Shown piece by piece: positions 46,177 through 51,698 of a stretch of DNA of 52,106 bases. The position numbers and the translations under genes are program-made. Source of the stretch: a virus. The number at the start of each line of letters is the position of its first letter. Within the stretch, counting starts at the first letter, position 1. A model generated the notes under the pieces. It searched no databases, was not told where the DNA came from, and worked only from the letters and a program-made list of their open reading frames with translations. The stretch lies in the IMG/VR virus record IMGVR_UViG_3300009008_000053, positions 1-52,106 of that record, one strand, 5' to 3'.

Positions 46177-46472
46177 CTCACTTTTTCTTGGACGATATAC
46201 GTACCCCTAAGGGTGATTGGGTGGTAGCGCGTACGTACCGTGAAGCGATAGACGTGATCTCCAAGTCCCCTAAGTTCCCCGTGTGGAGCTTGGATCACGA
46301 CCTAGGGAGTCACAAGAGTGGGTACGACTTTTTGGTCCACATTGCTCTCCAGCACCCAGACAAGCTTCCTGATAGGATCATCGTTCATAGCTCTAACGTG
46401 GTAGCTTCCGAGCGTATAGTTGCGATGGCCGAATGGCTTAAGATTGACGTTTCGAGAGGAAAGGTAGAATAA
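46173..46472 (+). CDS. Cyclic-phosphate processing receiver (cREC-type) domain protein
   Basis: 99 residues forming a compact receiver-like fold: FFLDDIRTP with D7/D8, then RTYREAIDVI, VWSLDHDLGSHKSGYDFL and IIVHSSN. The LDDxR, DHDLG and HSxN signatures are those of the cREC family, described from comparative genomics as receiver-derived enzymes handling cyclic phosphates and found in phages and conflict systems. ATGA overlap with the 60-residue protein. A role in repairing or trimming cleaved RNA ends fits, as inference. Confidence 0.7.
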   Translation: MTHFFLDDIRTPKGDWVVARTYREAIDVISKSPKFPVWSLDHDLGSHKSGYDFLVHIALQHPDKLPDRIIVHSSNVVASERIVAMAEWLKIDVSRGKVE

Positions 46473-46473
46473 C

Positions 46474-46680
46474 ATGGTGTTTGGACGTTTTTGGTTAAGA
46501 GGTGGACAGTACATCGAGGTTCGTGCGGAAGATTTCCGTGTAATTGGTGAAGGTGGTGGGTATTTTGTTTCGGTGGTGAACCCTATCCTAGGATCGGGGA
46601 TTGTTGAACGAGAGATGGTCCTGAAGCACGTTTCGGCCTACGACCTTCAGACCAAGGAAAACAAGGAAAAACGTAACTGA
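46474..46680 (+). CDS. Small hypothetical protein, 68 aa
   Basis: The ATG follows the previous stop after one base. Beta-rich start (RFWLRGGQYIEVRAEDFRVI) and charged end (DLQTKENKEKRN). No family recognised; last protein of this operon before a short basic one. Confidence 0.55.
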   Translation: MVFGRFWLRGGQYIEVRAEDFRVIGEGGGYFVSVVNPILGSGIVEREMVLKHVSAYDLQTKENKEKRN

Positions 46681-46691
46681 GGAGAATGTGT

Positions 46692-46817
46692 ATGGCTAGT
46701 GACAAGGACACTACTTATAGTGGAGGACACAAGAAAAAGACTCGTCAGGGAGCTTCCCGCAACACCAAGTGGGGGAAAAAGAAGCCCTACAAGGGTCAAG
46801 GTGGTAGGAAGAGGTGA
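46692..46817 (+). CDS. Very basic small protein, 41 aa
   Basis: GAGGAG lies upstream of ATG 46692. The product MASDKDTTYSGGHKKKTRQG, ending KKPYKGQGGRKR, is Lys/Arg/Gly-rich and unfolded in character, like a nucleic-acid or ribosome-binding tail. Its last bases GTGA contain the start of the next gene. It is a real coding candidate because of site, spacing and overlap. Confidence 0.6.
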   Translation: MASDKDTTYSGGHKKKTRQGASRNTKWGKKKPYKGQGGRKR

Positions 46818-48001
46818 ATAGACGGAACTTTTTAGTTTTGTCTATTTTAGCGCTGTTGGGGTGCCGTATGAGATCAGTAGGTCCGAGTAAGAAGACCATG
46901 GCCCGTGGAAAGTCGATCGATCCCCTAAGGATCGTTCGCGTCTACAACGATAAGATGAATCAATGGCCATACGACTCTACGGAATACTGGACTCACGATA
47001 ACAAGGCCGAAATCCGAAAGACCTTTGACGACGGACTCCTAAAGCTCACTGGTGCGTCCACGGTACAGGAGGCTTGGTTAGCCCTTCTTCCAGGATACGT
47101 TGACGGACAAAAGTTTGTGTTCAAGCACAACATGAACTGCTACGACACGGAAGAGCCCCTGACATCGAGATCGATGTCAGGGGTTGTTGTAGATTCCCTA
47201 CACGAGAATCTGGGAGTCGCCCACGACAAAATCAAGATTCTGGACGTGGTTAGAAGGTGGCCCAACGGGTATAGAGCAGATTGGGCCGCACAATACCCTC
47301 AAGTGGAGATGGTTCGCCAAGAGAGCAGTTCCGTGATCACGGGAGGATGGTACGAAGACGAGCAGATCGTTTTCTTCGATGGGAATGTGCCAGATCACAG
47401 AATACCGAACTATTTATTTGAAGCGGACCATATGATAAACTTATACCTCGTCAAAAGCCACAACGGCTACATAACGGGGGCGATGAAGAATCATTACGGT
47501 TCTCAGGAAAAGCCGAGTGAGTTACACGGTAATGGAGTGTGGAGAAGACCCAGGTGTATAGCGTACATCGGGTCCCATCACTTCTTCAGAGACAGGGAGC
47601 GACTTCAAGTCGGTGAGGGTTTTTTCCTTTCCCAGATAGACGAGAATGACATCTACACCCCCCTGTTGAATAGCGATTTTTTCCCAACGGGACGGCTCAA
47701 CAGCCTGTTTTTGTCAACGAACCCCGTTGTGTGTGATCGAGTGGTGCATGATTTCGTAAACGCGGAGAGATCCTACTTAGGATTATACGAGGAATCGATT
47801 GAGTTCCTGGAAATCGCGACCACAGAGTTTGCCAGTGCATTTGGGAACGCTCCGATAGACGTTCCTGAAATAGTAGGTGGGACGTTTACTCCAAAGGACT
47901 TTAGCTATCCTATCTACGACTACATTTCTTATGAGTATAAGAAGCCAAAACCCGAGAACGAACTTCCGAATTTCGAGGTTACGAAACCACCAAGGAGATA
48001 A
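46814..48001 (+). CDS. DUF362-like lipoprotein with twin-arginine-type signal
   Basis: 395 residues from GTG 46814, which overlaps the previous stop; choosing ATG 46869 would lose the signal. The N-terminus MNRRNFLVLSILALLGC has RRNFL as in Tat signals and a lipobox LLGC, so the mature protein should be lipid-anchored. The middle has NLYLVKSHNGYITGAMKNHY, resembling the DUF362 core (vn.P.lK.H....tGa.KN..G), and HHFFRDRE later. DUF362 proteins are usually envelope or redox-associated and of unknown function. A phage copy could modify the infected cell surface. Confidence 0.6.
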   Translation: MNRRNFLVLSILALLGCRMRSVGPSKKTMARGKSIDPLRIVRVYNDKMNQWPYDSTEYWTHDNKAEIRKTFDDGLLKLTGASTVQEAWLALLPGYVDGQKFVFKHNMNCYDTEEPLTSRSMSGVVVDSLHENLGVAHDKIKILDVVRRWPNGYRADWAAQYPQVEMVRQESSSVITGGWYEDEQIVFFDGNVPDHRIPNYLFEADHMINLYLVKSHNGYITGAMKNHYGSQEKPSELHGNGVWRRPRCIAYIGSHHFFRDRERLQVGEGFFLSQIDENDIYTPLLNSDFFPTGRLNSLFLSTNPVVCDRVVHDFVNAERSYLGLYEESIEFLEIATTEFASAFGNAPIDVPEIVGGTFTPKDFSYPIYDYISYEYKKPKPENELPNFEVTKPPRR

Positions 48002-48002
48002 G

Positions 48003-48248
48003 ATGTTAATTCGATGCACAAAAACTAGCGGCGAAGAGGTTCTGTTGAACCTGAACTTTATCGTTTCCGTTGAAGTCATTAACAACAAGACTGTCATTAC
48101 TGATGCGAATGACAAACATTGGTCCGTATACACTAGCCTCAAGAATCTACAGGCTATGATAGCTGATGCCACGACTGCGGCACCGATTTATGTGCAAGCA
48201 GGCACGGTAGAAAAGCCAAAGCCCAAAAAAGAGAAAGCGGCAACGTAA
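48003..48248 (+). CDS. Small FlbD-like protein, 81 aa
   Basis: AAGGAG lies before ATG 48003. The N-terminal 55 residues (MLIRCTKTSGEEVLLNLNFI, VSVEVINNKTVIT) follow the pattern of FlbD and related small beta proteins (MI.v..lnG.e..lN..lIe.ve...dt.i.l), with a Lys/Pro-rich tail (EKPKPKKEKAAT). The resemblance is weak. A strong terminator follows. Confidence 0.5.
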   Translation: MLIRCTKTSGEEVLLNLNFIVSVEVINNKTVITDANDKHWSVYTSLKNLQAMIADATTAAPIYVQAGTVEKPKPKKEKAAT

Positions 48249-48277
48249 GAGATTCCCATTAAGGGATGCAGAACCCG

Positions 48278-48309
48278 AAGGGGGGATCTCGAAAGAGGTT
48301 CCCCCTTTT
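48278..48309 (+). terminator. Intrinsic terminator with GAAA tetraloop
   Basis: AAGGGGGGATCTC and GAGGTTCCCCCTT pair over 13 positions (two wobbles) around GAAA, followed by TT. It separates the protein operon from the RNA region. Confidence 0.85.
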
Positions 48310-48389
48310 CTGTCTGTGGTACTACCCGTTGGGGTACTCTCGGAAGACCATACGACGGGGAGTAGAAGGCACCATACAAACGTACGGGG

Positions 48390-48419
48390 TTGACATGGTG
48401 GGCTTAGGTGTGGTATAAT
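48390..48419 (+). promoter_or_regulatory. Promoter P1 of the RNA region
   Basis: TTGACA at 48390-48395, TATAAT at 48414-48419, 18-base spacer, GTGTGG before the -10 box. Both boxes are perfect. Confidence 0.9.
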
Positions 48420-48463
48420 GGTTTCAGATCGAGAGAGAAACAGCCACGTGAACATAAAACAGA

Positions 48464-48493
48464 TTGACAGAAGACGGTTCGACGTGGTATAAT
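48464..48493 (+). promoter_or_regulatory. Promoter P2 of the RNA region
   Basis: TTGACA at 48464-48469, TATAAT at 48488-48493, 18-base spacer, CGTGG before the -10 box. Two perfect promoters 74 bases apart suggest very high transcription of the RNA cluster. Confidence 0.9.
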
Positions 48494-48628
48494 TAAGGGG
48501 TCTTGAGAAAATAGCTTCAAGGAGGTTTCTCATGACCACGTGACGGGGAAAAGCCCGTCGAAATTCGCGGCGTGGTGCAACAGCATCGGGACTGCTTGGT
48601 TGGTGGGGACCAGCACATTCGGTTTTGA
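48494..48628 (+). ncRNA. Structured leader RNA with a three-codon frame
   Basis: Downstream of P2: GAGAAA (48505-48510) pairs with TTTCTC (48526-48531) around a perfect AAGGAGG; then ATG ACC ACG TGA at 48532-48543. ACCACG (48535-48540) pairs with CGTGGT (48571-48576), enclosing GACGGG/CCCGTC (48542-48547 with 48554-48559). Further short stems lie near 48580-48620. No longer protein starts here, so it is a leader or ncRNA before the first tRNA. Class unknown. Confidence 0.45.
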
Positions 48629-48700
48629 GCGGGTATAGCTCAACGGTGAGAGCAGGCGGCTTATATCCGTCCGACCCTAGTTCAACTCTAGGTACCCGTA
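48629..48700 (+). tRNA. tRNA-Ile (anticodon UAU)
   Basis: Acceptor GCGGGTA/TACCCGT, D-stem GCTC/GAGC, anticodon arm GGCGG-CTTATAT-CCGTC, T-arm CCTAG-TTCAACT-CTAGG, discriminator A. Reads AUA, a codon often poorly served by hosts. CCA is not encoded. Confidence 0.85.
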
Positions 48701-49193
48701 CCTTTTCCCATGGGAGTGGGACTGCTGTTTGGTCGGTACAGCATAAACAATCGATCGCGGAAAGTGGGCAAAGTCGCGTTACTAAATCGTTCATCCTGGT
48801 GCTGGTACTAGCTAAGAGCACTAATTAACAAAACGGGATTGAGTTCCTGGTCTTAGCTTAGGGGGAGTAACGATTGCTTCTAGACTTTCGTCTTCCTCGT
48901 TTTTGGGTCACAAAAAGTGGCCGATCGTTTAAAGCCGAAGTGCACTACGATTGGCAGAGGGAGCGTTACCCTCGTGATCCACCTGAAGTAGGAGATGTGA
49001 GTTCAAGTCTCACTTAAGGTGGCTGCTGTAAACTGGAAAAATGTCGGTTCAATTCCGACTTAAGGCAGTCATTCGTATCGTCTAATGGATAAGACACCTA
49101 CACATTTTGTTTCGGGGGTGAACTAGATTCGATCTCTGTGAACAAAGGTTTGCGGGGAGACTTGGGAGCATTGCCCAACACCTCCAAAATTTT
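48701..49193 (+). ncRNA. 490-base stretch of tRNA-like and other structured pieces, no complete canonical tRNA
   Basis: I see a TGCTGT/ACAGCA hairpin near 48722; T-arms GTGAG-TTCAAGT-CTCAC (48997-49013) and GTCGG-TTCAATT-CCGAC (49043-49059), both followed by TTAAGG; a canonical D-arm GTCT-AATGGATA-AGAC at 49080-49095; and two 5-bp hairpins with loop AGCGTTA (48957-48973) and AGCATTG (49162-49178). The latter are followed by GTGATCC and CACCTCC, which pair with GGGTCAC (48905) and GGGGGTG (49114) at tRNA distance. No coding frame of note. Confidence 0.5.
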
Positions 49194-49276
49194 GCCAGCA
49201 CGGCGACGAGGGCGAGTCGCGGCAGACTGTAAATCTGTTCCCGATGGGTGAGTAGGTTCGAATCCTTCTGCTGGCA
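49194..49276 (+). tRNA. tRNA-Tyr (anticodon GUA)
   Basis: Acceptor GCCAGCA/TGCTGGC, D-stem GCGA/TCGC, anticodon arm GCAGA-CTGTAAA-TCTGT, long variable arm (class II, correct for Tyr), T-arm GTAGG-TTCGAAT-CCTTC, discriminator A. Confidence 0.93.
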
Positions 49277-49286
49277 CCGATTTTTG

Positions 49287-49356
49287 GCACGGAACGCTAA
49301 CGGTATGCGGCTTGATTCTCAGTCAAGTGTTAGCGGGTTCGATTCCCGTCCGTGCT
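49287..49356 (+). tRNA. tRNA-Glu (anticodon CUC)
   Basis: Acceptor GCACGGA/TCCGTGC, short D-stem CGC/GCG, anticodon arm CTTGA-TTCTCAG-TCAAG, T-arm GCGGG-TTCGATT-CCCGT. Discriminator T is unusual for Glu. Confidence 0.85.
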
Positions 49357-49418
49357 TCCTAGGTGGTGTCACGACTTATCGTGGCTTAAATGGATCCTGT
49401 GGGTTCGGCCATCGGTTT

Positions 49419-49494
49419 GCGGTGTTAGCTTAGTCTGGTCTAAAGCGCTTGCCTGTCGAGCAAGAGATCGCGAGTTCGAATCTCGTACACTGCG
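49419..49494 (+). tRNA. tRNA-Asp (anticodon GUC)
   Basis: Acceptor GCGGTGT/ACACTGC, D-stem GCTT/AAGC, anticodon arm CTTGC-CTGTCGA-GCAAG, T-arm GCGAG-TTCGAAT-CTCGT, discriminator G as expected for Asp. Confidence 0.93.
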
Positions 49495-49502
49495 CCTAGT
49501 TT

Positions 49503-49576
49503 GCCCCTGTAGCTCAGCGGAAGAGAGCAATCGGTTTCTACCCGATAGGTCGAGCGTTCGAATCGTTCCAGGGGTG
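49503..49576 (+). tRNA. tRNA-Arg (anticodon UCU)
   Basis: Acceptor GCCCCTG/CAGGGGT, D-stem GCTC/GAGC, anticodon arm ATCGG-TTTCTAC-CCGAT, T-arm GAGCG-TTCGAAT-CGTTC, discriminator G. Reads AGA, a common phage tRNA. Confidence 0.92.
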
Positions 49577-49580
49577 CCTA

Positions 49581-49650
49581 GCGTCACATGGCTGAAAATG
49601 ACGCCCTCACGGCCTGTGGGGTGGTGTTAGAGCACCAAGCAAAAGCCATG
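49581..49650 (+). ncRNA. Pseudoknot RNA, copy 1
   Basis: P1 GCGTCA (49581-49586) with TGACGC (49599-49604). The loop strand CATGGCT (49587-49593) pairs with AGCCATG (49644-49650), giving an H-type pseudoknot. Between them lie hairpins CCTCAC/GTGGGG and TGGTG/CACCA, then an A-rich linker. Copy 2 follows at once with the same plan and compensatory base changes. Confidence 0.7.
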
Positions 49651-49656
49651 CGTTTA

Positions 49657-49729
49657 GCGTTAATCGGCTGAAAGTAACGTCCCTCCATCTGCGGGGGTGA
49701 GGGGGAACCCCTTCGTAAAAAAAGCCGAT
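49657..49729 (+). ncRNA. Pseudoknot RNA, copy 2
   Basis: P1 GCGTTA (49657-49662) with TAACGT (49675-49680). ATCGGCT (49663-49669) pairs with AGCCGAT (49723-49729). Inner hairpins CCCTC/GGGGG and GAGGGG with CCCTTC, then an A-rich linker. GGCTGAAA is shared with copy 1. It ends 5 bases before tRNA-Thr. Confidence 0.7.
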
Positions 49730-49734
49730 GTTTA

Positions 49735-49809
49735 GCCTCGCTAGCTTAAATGGACTAAAGCGACTGTCTTGTAAACAGTTAGATTTCGGTTCGAATCCGA
49801 AGTGAGGCT
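49735..49809 (+). tRNA. tRNA-Thr (anticodon UGU)
   Basis: Acceptor GCCTCGC/GTGAGGC, D-stem GCTT/AAGC, anticodon arm ACTGT-CTTGTAA-ACAGT, T-arm TTCGG-TTCGAAT-CCGAA, discriminator T. Confidence 0.93.
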
Positions 49810-50036
49810 CCTCGTTATCGACAGTGTGTAGCTTAAGTGTAAAGTCCCCACGTTGGAGTGGGGGGATACTATAGCGTCGTCGCTGGTCGCACGATTGATA
49901 ACGGATCTCATGGCCACTTGATGGGGGAAAGGCTTAATTACCCTAGTACCCTGGAAGCTGCAGACTCTTAATCAAATAGGTAGCCCTCCGCAACGACGAT
50001 TGGGTTCATTGATGAGTCAAGTCGCGTGAGATTTTT
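49810..50036 (+). ncRNA. 227-base structured gap between tRNA-Thr and tRNA-Lys
   Basis: CGTTATC (49813-49819) pairs perfectly with GATAACG (49897-49903) and encloses a tRNA-like D-arm (TA-GCTT-AAGTGTA-AAGT) and the hairpin CCCCAC-GTTGGA-GTGGGG, an anticodon-arm-like stem with a 6-base loop holding UGG. The rest includes CTCTTAA (as in tRNA-Lys loops) without a matching stem. No T-loop and no coding frame. It may be a degenerate tRNA plus unknown RNA. Confidence 0.4.
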
Positions 50037-50110
50037 GCACCTGTAACTCAATTAGGTAGAGTAGCGCCCTCTTAAGGCGAACGTTCGGGGTTCGATTCCC
50101 TGCAGGTGTA
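50037..50110 (+). tRNA. tRNA-Lys (anticodon CUU)
   Basis: Acceptor GCACCTG/CAGGTGT, D-stem ACTC/GAGT, anticodon arm GCGCC-CTCTTAA-GGCGA, T-arm CGGGG-TTCGATT-CCCTG, discriminator A. Confidence 0.9.
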
Positions 50111-50120
50111 CTTAAAATGT

Positions 50121-50191
50121 GGGCTCCTAGCTCAAGGGGGAGAGCCCTATCAAGCTGGTAGAAGATCCAGGTTCGACCCCTGGGGAGTTCC
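50121..50191 (+). tRNA. tRNA with shortened anticodon arm (identity undetermined)
   Basis: Acceptor GGGCTCC/GGAGTTC, D-arm GCTC-AAGGGGGA-GAGC and T-arm CCAGG-TTCGACC-CCTGG are canonical. The anticodon arm CTATCAAGCTGGTAG has 15 bases instead of 17: either 5-bp stems with a 5-base loop AAGCT, or 4-bp stems with loop CAAGCTG lacking U33. It may be a pseudogene or a deliberately altered tRNA. Confidence 0.7.
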
Positions 50192-50202
50192 ACCTAACAT
50201 TC

Positions 50203-50274
50203 GGGCGATTGGCGTAACTGGTAACGCATAAGCTTTGCAAGCTTGAGTAAGGAGTTCGATTCTCCTATCGTCCA
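50203..50274 (+). tRNA. tRNA-Ala (anticodon UGC)
   Basis: Acceptor GGGCGAT/ATCGTCC, D-stem GCGT/ACGC, anticodon arm TAAGC-TTTGCAA-GCTTG, T-arm AGGAG-TTCGATT-CTCCT, discriminator A. The D-loop AACTGGTA recurs in tRNA-Lys at 51626. Confidence 0.92.
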
Positions 50275-50287
50275 CCTAAAACATTGT

Positions 50288-50410
50288 CGTTTCAAGCAGT
50301 TTTCTCCAGATTCTTTAGTTAGAGAAGTAATTTGTGAAAGTAACATGGTATACCTTTGTCCTAACCATCACAAAGAGCTAGACAAAGGTAAACTTGATTT
50401 AAGCGAGTGA
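50288..50410 (+). pseudogene. HNH endonuclease C-terminal remnant 1
   Basis: An open stretch of about 40 codons ends TGA 50410 inside the next tRNA. It encodes RFKQFSPDSLVREV followed by NMVYLCPNHHKELDKGKL, the LCPNxH end of HNH homing endonucleases. The N-terminal catalytic part is missing, so it is a decayed fragment. It also contains a 10-bp inverted repeat, TACCTTTGTC and GACAAAGGTA. Confidence 0.6.
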
Positions 50411-50486
50411 AGTCTACTTGGTATGACATCAGGCTTCCAACCTGACGGGGTAAAACCCATTGCGCGTTCGAATCGCGTCACTCGCT
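50403..50486 (+). tRNA. tRNA-Gly (anticodon UCC) with class II variable arm
   Basis: Acceptor GCGAGTG/CACTCGC, D-stem GTC/GAC, anticodon arm TCAGG-CTTCCAA-CCTGA, T-arm GCGCG-TTCGAAT-CGCGT, discriminator T as in tRNA-Gly. The variable region of 16 bases folds GGG-GTAAAA-CCC, unexpected for Gly. It overlaps the end of the HNH remnant. Confidence 0.85.
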
Positions 50487-50495
50487 CCGATTTTT

Positions 50496-50585
50496 ATCGC
50501 GGTACCCGAGTTTGGTCTAAGGGAGGGACCTGCAAAGTCCTCTGGAGAGAGATCTCTTTCGTGGGTTCAAATCCCACCCGCGATT
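50496..50585 (+). tRNA. tRNA-Cys (anticodon GCA) with class II variable arm
   Basis: Acceptor ATCGCGG/CCGCGAT, D-stem CCC/GGG with a Ser/Leu-type D-loop, anticodon arm GGGAC-CTGCAAA-GTCCT, T-arm GTGGG-TTCAAAT-CCCAC, discriminator T as in tRNA-Cys. The 19-base variable region containing AGAGATCTCT forms an extra arm, unusual for Cys. Confidence 0.85.
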
Positions 50586-50606
50586 CTTACGTAAACGTAA
50601 AATGGA

Positions 50607-50636
50607 TTGACCGAAGATCCTGAGATGTGGTATAAT
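50607..50636 (+). promoter_or_regulatory. Promoter inside the tRNA cluster
   Basis: TTGACC at 50607-50612 and TATAAT at 50631-50636, 18-base spacer, ATGTGG before the -10 box, as at the other early-type promoters. It drives the small genes that follow and probably the distal tRNAs. Confidence 0.85.
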
Positions 50637-50668
50637 AATTCTGTCACTGAAACGAAAGGGTTGACGAA

Positions 50669-50923
50669 ATGGGCGAGTTTAGGGTTAATGGTCGGCGTGG
50701 TATGGTGCCGATGCATGAAATGGGTCACGACGACGTTGGGATTTTTGATGGTGGGACGGATGAATCAGAGGAATGGATCGTCATGCGGCGTAACGGTGGG
50801 GTTATTTGCATCGATCCCAATGGGAGGATCGGGATCTGGGCTTCTGAGATGTCAAAGTCGTTGACTGATCCTGTTAGGATTCTTCCCAAGGGAACTAAGA
50901 TCGCGGTGGAGTTTGAGGTATAG
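50669..50923 (+). CDS. Hypothetical protein, 84 aa
   Basis: The first gene after the 50607 promoter, with AAAGGG about 10 bases before ATG. The product (MGEFRVNGRRGMVPMHEMGH, EEWIVMRRNGGVICIDPNGR) looks like a small beta protein. No family recognised. It is one of three tiny genes embedded between tRNA blocks. Confidence 0.6.
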   Translation: MGEFRVNGRRGMVPMHEMGHDDVGIFDGGTDESEEWIVMRRNGGVICIDPNGRIGIWASEMSKSLTDPVRILPKGTKIAVEFEV

Positions 50924-50927
50924 CAGT

Positions 50928-51080
50928 TTGGCGCAAACGGACAAGGCTTTGGCCCGATGTCTTCTCACGGACAACGAATTCTGGTTTGTTAGCTATAAGC
51001 ATGTCATGGACCAGATTCGTCAAATAGGGGTGGGCAGCGCGTGGTTTGCGCTTTTTGATCAGGAGGTGAATCATGGGTGA
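50928..51080 (+). CDS. Possible small protein with TTG start, 50 aa
   Basis: TTG 50928 to TGA 51080, with GAGG 9 bases upstream. The product contains QTDKALARCLLTDNEFWFVS and IRQIGVGSAWFALFDQEVN, a plausible globular composition. It fills the gap exactly and overlaps the next ATG by 8 bases. No ATG or GTG start upstream; the call rests on spacing and overlap. Confidence 0.45.
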   Translation: MAQTDKALARCLLTDNEFWFVSYKHVMDQIRQIGVGSAWFALFDQEVNHG

Positions 51081-51228
51081 CGTTGGGCAGGACAATGTTC
51101 GGGTTAGAGATCCCTGGCCCGTGGTTTGCAAGGGGTGTGGTAAGACTTTCATGTTCGATCCCAGAAACGTTAAGTATTACGAGTGTTGTTCTACGGAGTG
51201 TGTCTGGGAGTACGTGGAAAATAGTTGA
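51073..51228 (+). CDS. Small zinc-ribbon protein, 51 aa
   Basis: AGGAGG lies 7 bases before ATG 51073. Cysteines at 19, 22, 38, 39 and 43 (VVCKGCGKTF and YYECCSTECVWEYV) form a zinc ribbon of the kind used for nucleic-acid or protein contacts. The frame overlaps the TTG-start frame before it. Function unknown. Confidence 0.7.
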   Translation: MGDVGQDNVRVRDPWPVVCKGCGKTFMFDPRNVKYYECCSTECVWEYVENS

Positions 51229-51238
51229 GGGGACTATT

Positions 51239-51289
51239 ATGGGAGGACTGCCGAGCCTTCATCTTCTCATCGAGAGAAAGGCGATATAA
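51239..51289 (+). CDS. Possible 16-aa peptide
   Basis: MGGLPSLHLLIERKAI follows GAGGGG by 7 bases, directly after the zinc-ribbon gene. It is too short to judge; the ribosome site is the only support. Confidence 0.25.
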   Translation: MGGLPSLHLLIERKAI

Positions 51290-51388
51290 ACAGGATCGAC
51301 AAAAGCCTGGAAGCGGCAACTTCTGGGGAATAAATCGATCGTCTTTGCCGAGAAAAGCGGGGATACCTCGCCGTCTTTCTCTTTCTTT

Positions 51389-51464
51389 CTACGCGTAGCT
51401 TAGTACGGCCTAAAGCACCTACCTTGGGCGTAGGGGACCGCAGGTTCAAATCCTGCCGCGTAGA
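51389..51464 (+). tRNA. tRNA-Pro (anticodon UGG)
   Basis: Acceptor CTACGCG/CGCGTAG with C1-G72 as in bacterial tRNA-Pro, D-stem GCTT/AAGC, anticodon arm CCTAC-CTTGGGC-GTAGG, T-arm GCAGG-TTCAAAT-CCTGC, discriminator A. Confidence 0.93.
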
Positions 51465-51467
51465 CCT

Positions 51468-51529
51468 TGGAGTTCCCTGTGGTGGGGAAGTAGGGATCAA
51501 ATAGACCAAAAGTCCATGGTCGGCTCCAT
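51468..51529 (+). ncRNA. 62-base tRNA-shaped RNA with non-canonical T-loop
   Basis: TGGAGTT (51468-51474) pairs with GGCTCCA (51522-51528, two wobbles). Directly before it lies the stem GACCA/TGGTC (51504-51508 with 51517-51521) in T-arm position, with the 8-base loop AAAGTCCA. The middle has only one arm, CCCT...AGGG. Not a standard tRNA. Confidence 0.4.
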
Positions 51530-51533
51530 TTTT

Positions 51534-51618
51534 GGCCTTGTGGTGGAATGGGATACACTACGGTCTTAAAAACCGTCGCTCAAAAATGAGATTGAGGGTT
51601 CGAATCCCTCCGAGGCTA
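51534..51618 (+). tRNA. tRNA-Leu (anticodon UAA)
   Basis: Acceptor GGCCTTG/CGAGGCT, D-stem GTG/CAC, anticodon arm ACGGT-CTTAAAA-ACCGT, extra arm CTCA-AAAA-TGAG (class II, correct for Leu), T-arm GAGGG-TTCGAAT-CCCTC, discriminator A. Confidence 0.9.
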
Positions 51619-51625
51619 CCTTTTT

Positions 51626-51697
51626 GGGAGTATGATGTAACTGGTAACATATGGGACTTTTAATCCCTCATTCAGAGTTCGATCCTCTGTGCTCCCA
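51626..51697 (+). tRNA. tRNA-Lys (anticodon UUU)
   Basis: Acceptor GGGAGTA/TGCTCCC, D-stem ATGT/ACAT, anticodon arm TGGGA-CTTTTAA-TCCCT, T-arm CAGAG-TTCGATC-CTCTG, discriminator A. Followed at once by HNH remnant 2. Confidence 0.92.
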
Positions 51698-51698
51698 C

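Noticed and set aside
49114-49186. tmRNA, because GGGGGTG...ATTCGAT resembles the 5' end of ssrA
   Set aside because: The complementary 3' strand lies only about 70 bases away, there is no tag-peptide frame, and tRNA-Tyr follows at once. A permuted two-piece form does not fit either.
49581-49729. HDV-like, pistol or preQ1-type RNA
   Set aside because: The pseudoknot lacks the P3 hairpin and J4/2 layout of HDV-like ribozymes, and I cannot match conserved bases of the other classes. Left as unassigned structured RNA.
49904-50036. Hammerhead ribozyme, from TTGATGAGTC near 50009
   Set aside because: The CTGATGA...GAAA core is not complete; the second conserved strand is missing.
49810-50036. 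Group I intron interrupting a tRNA
   Set aside because: No recognisable P, Q, R, S core and no exon halves that join into a tRNA.
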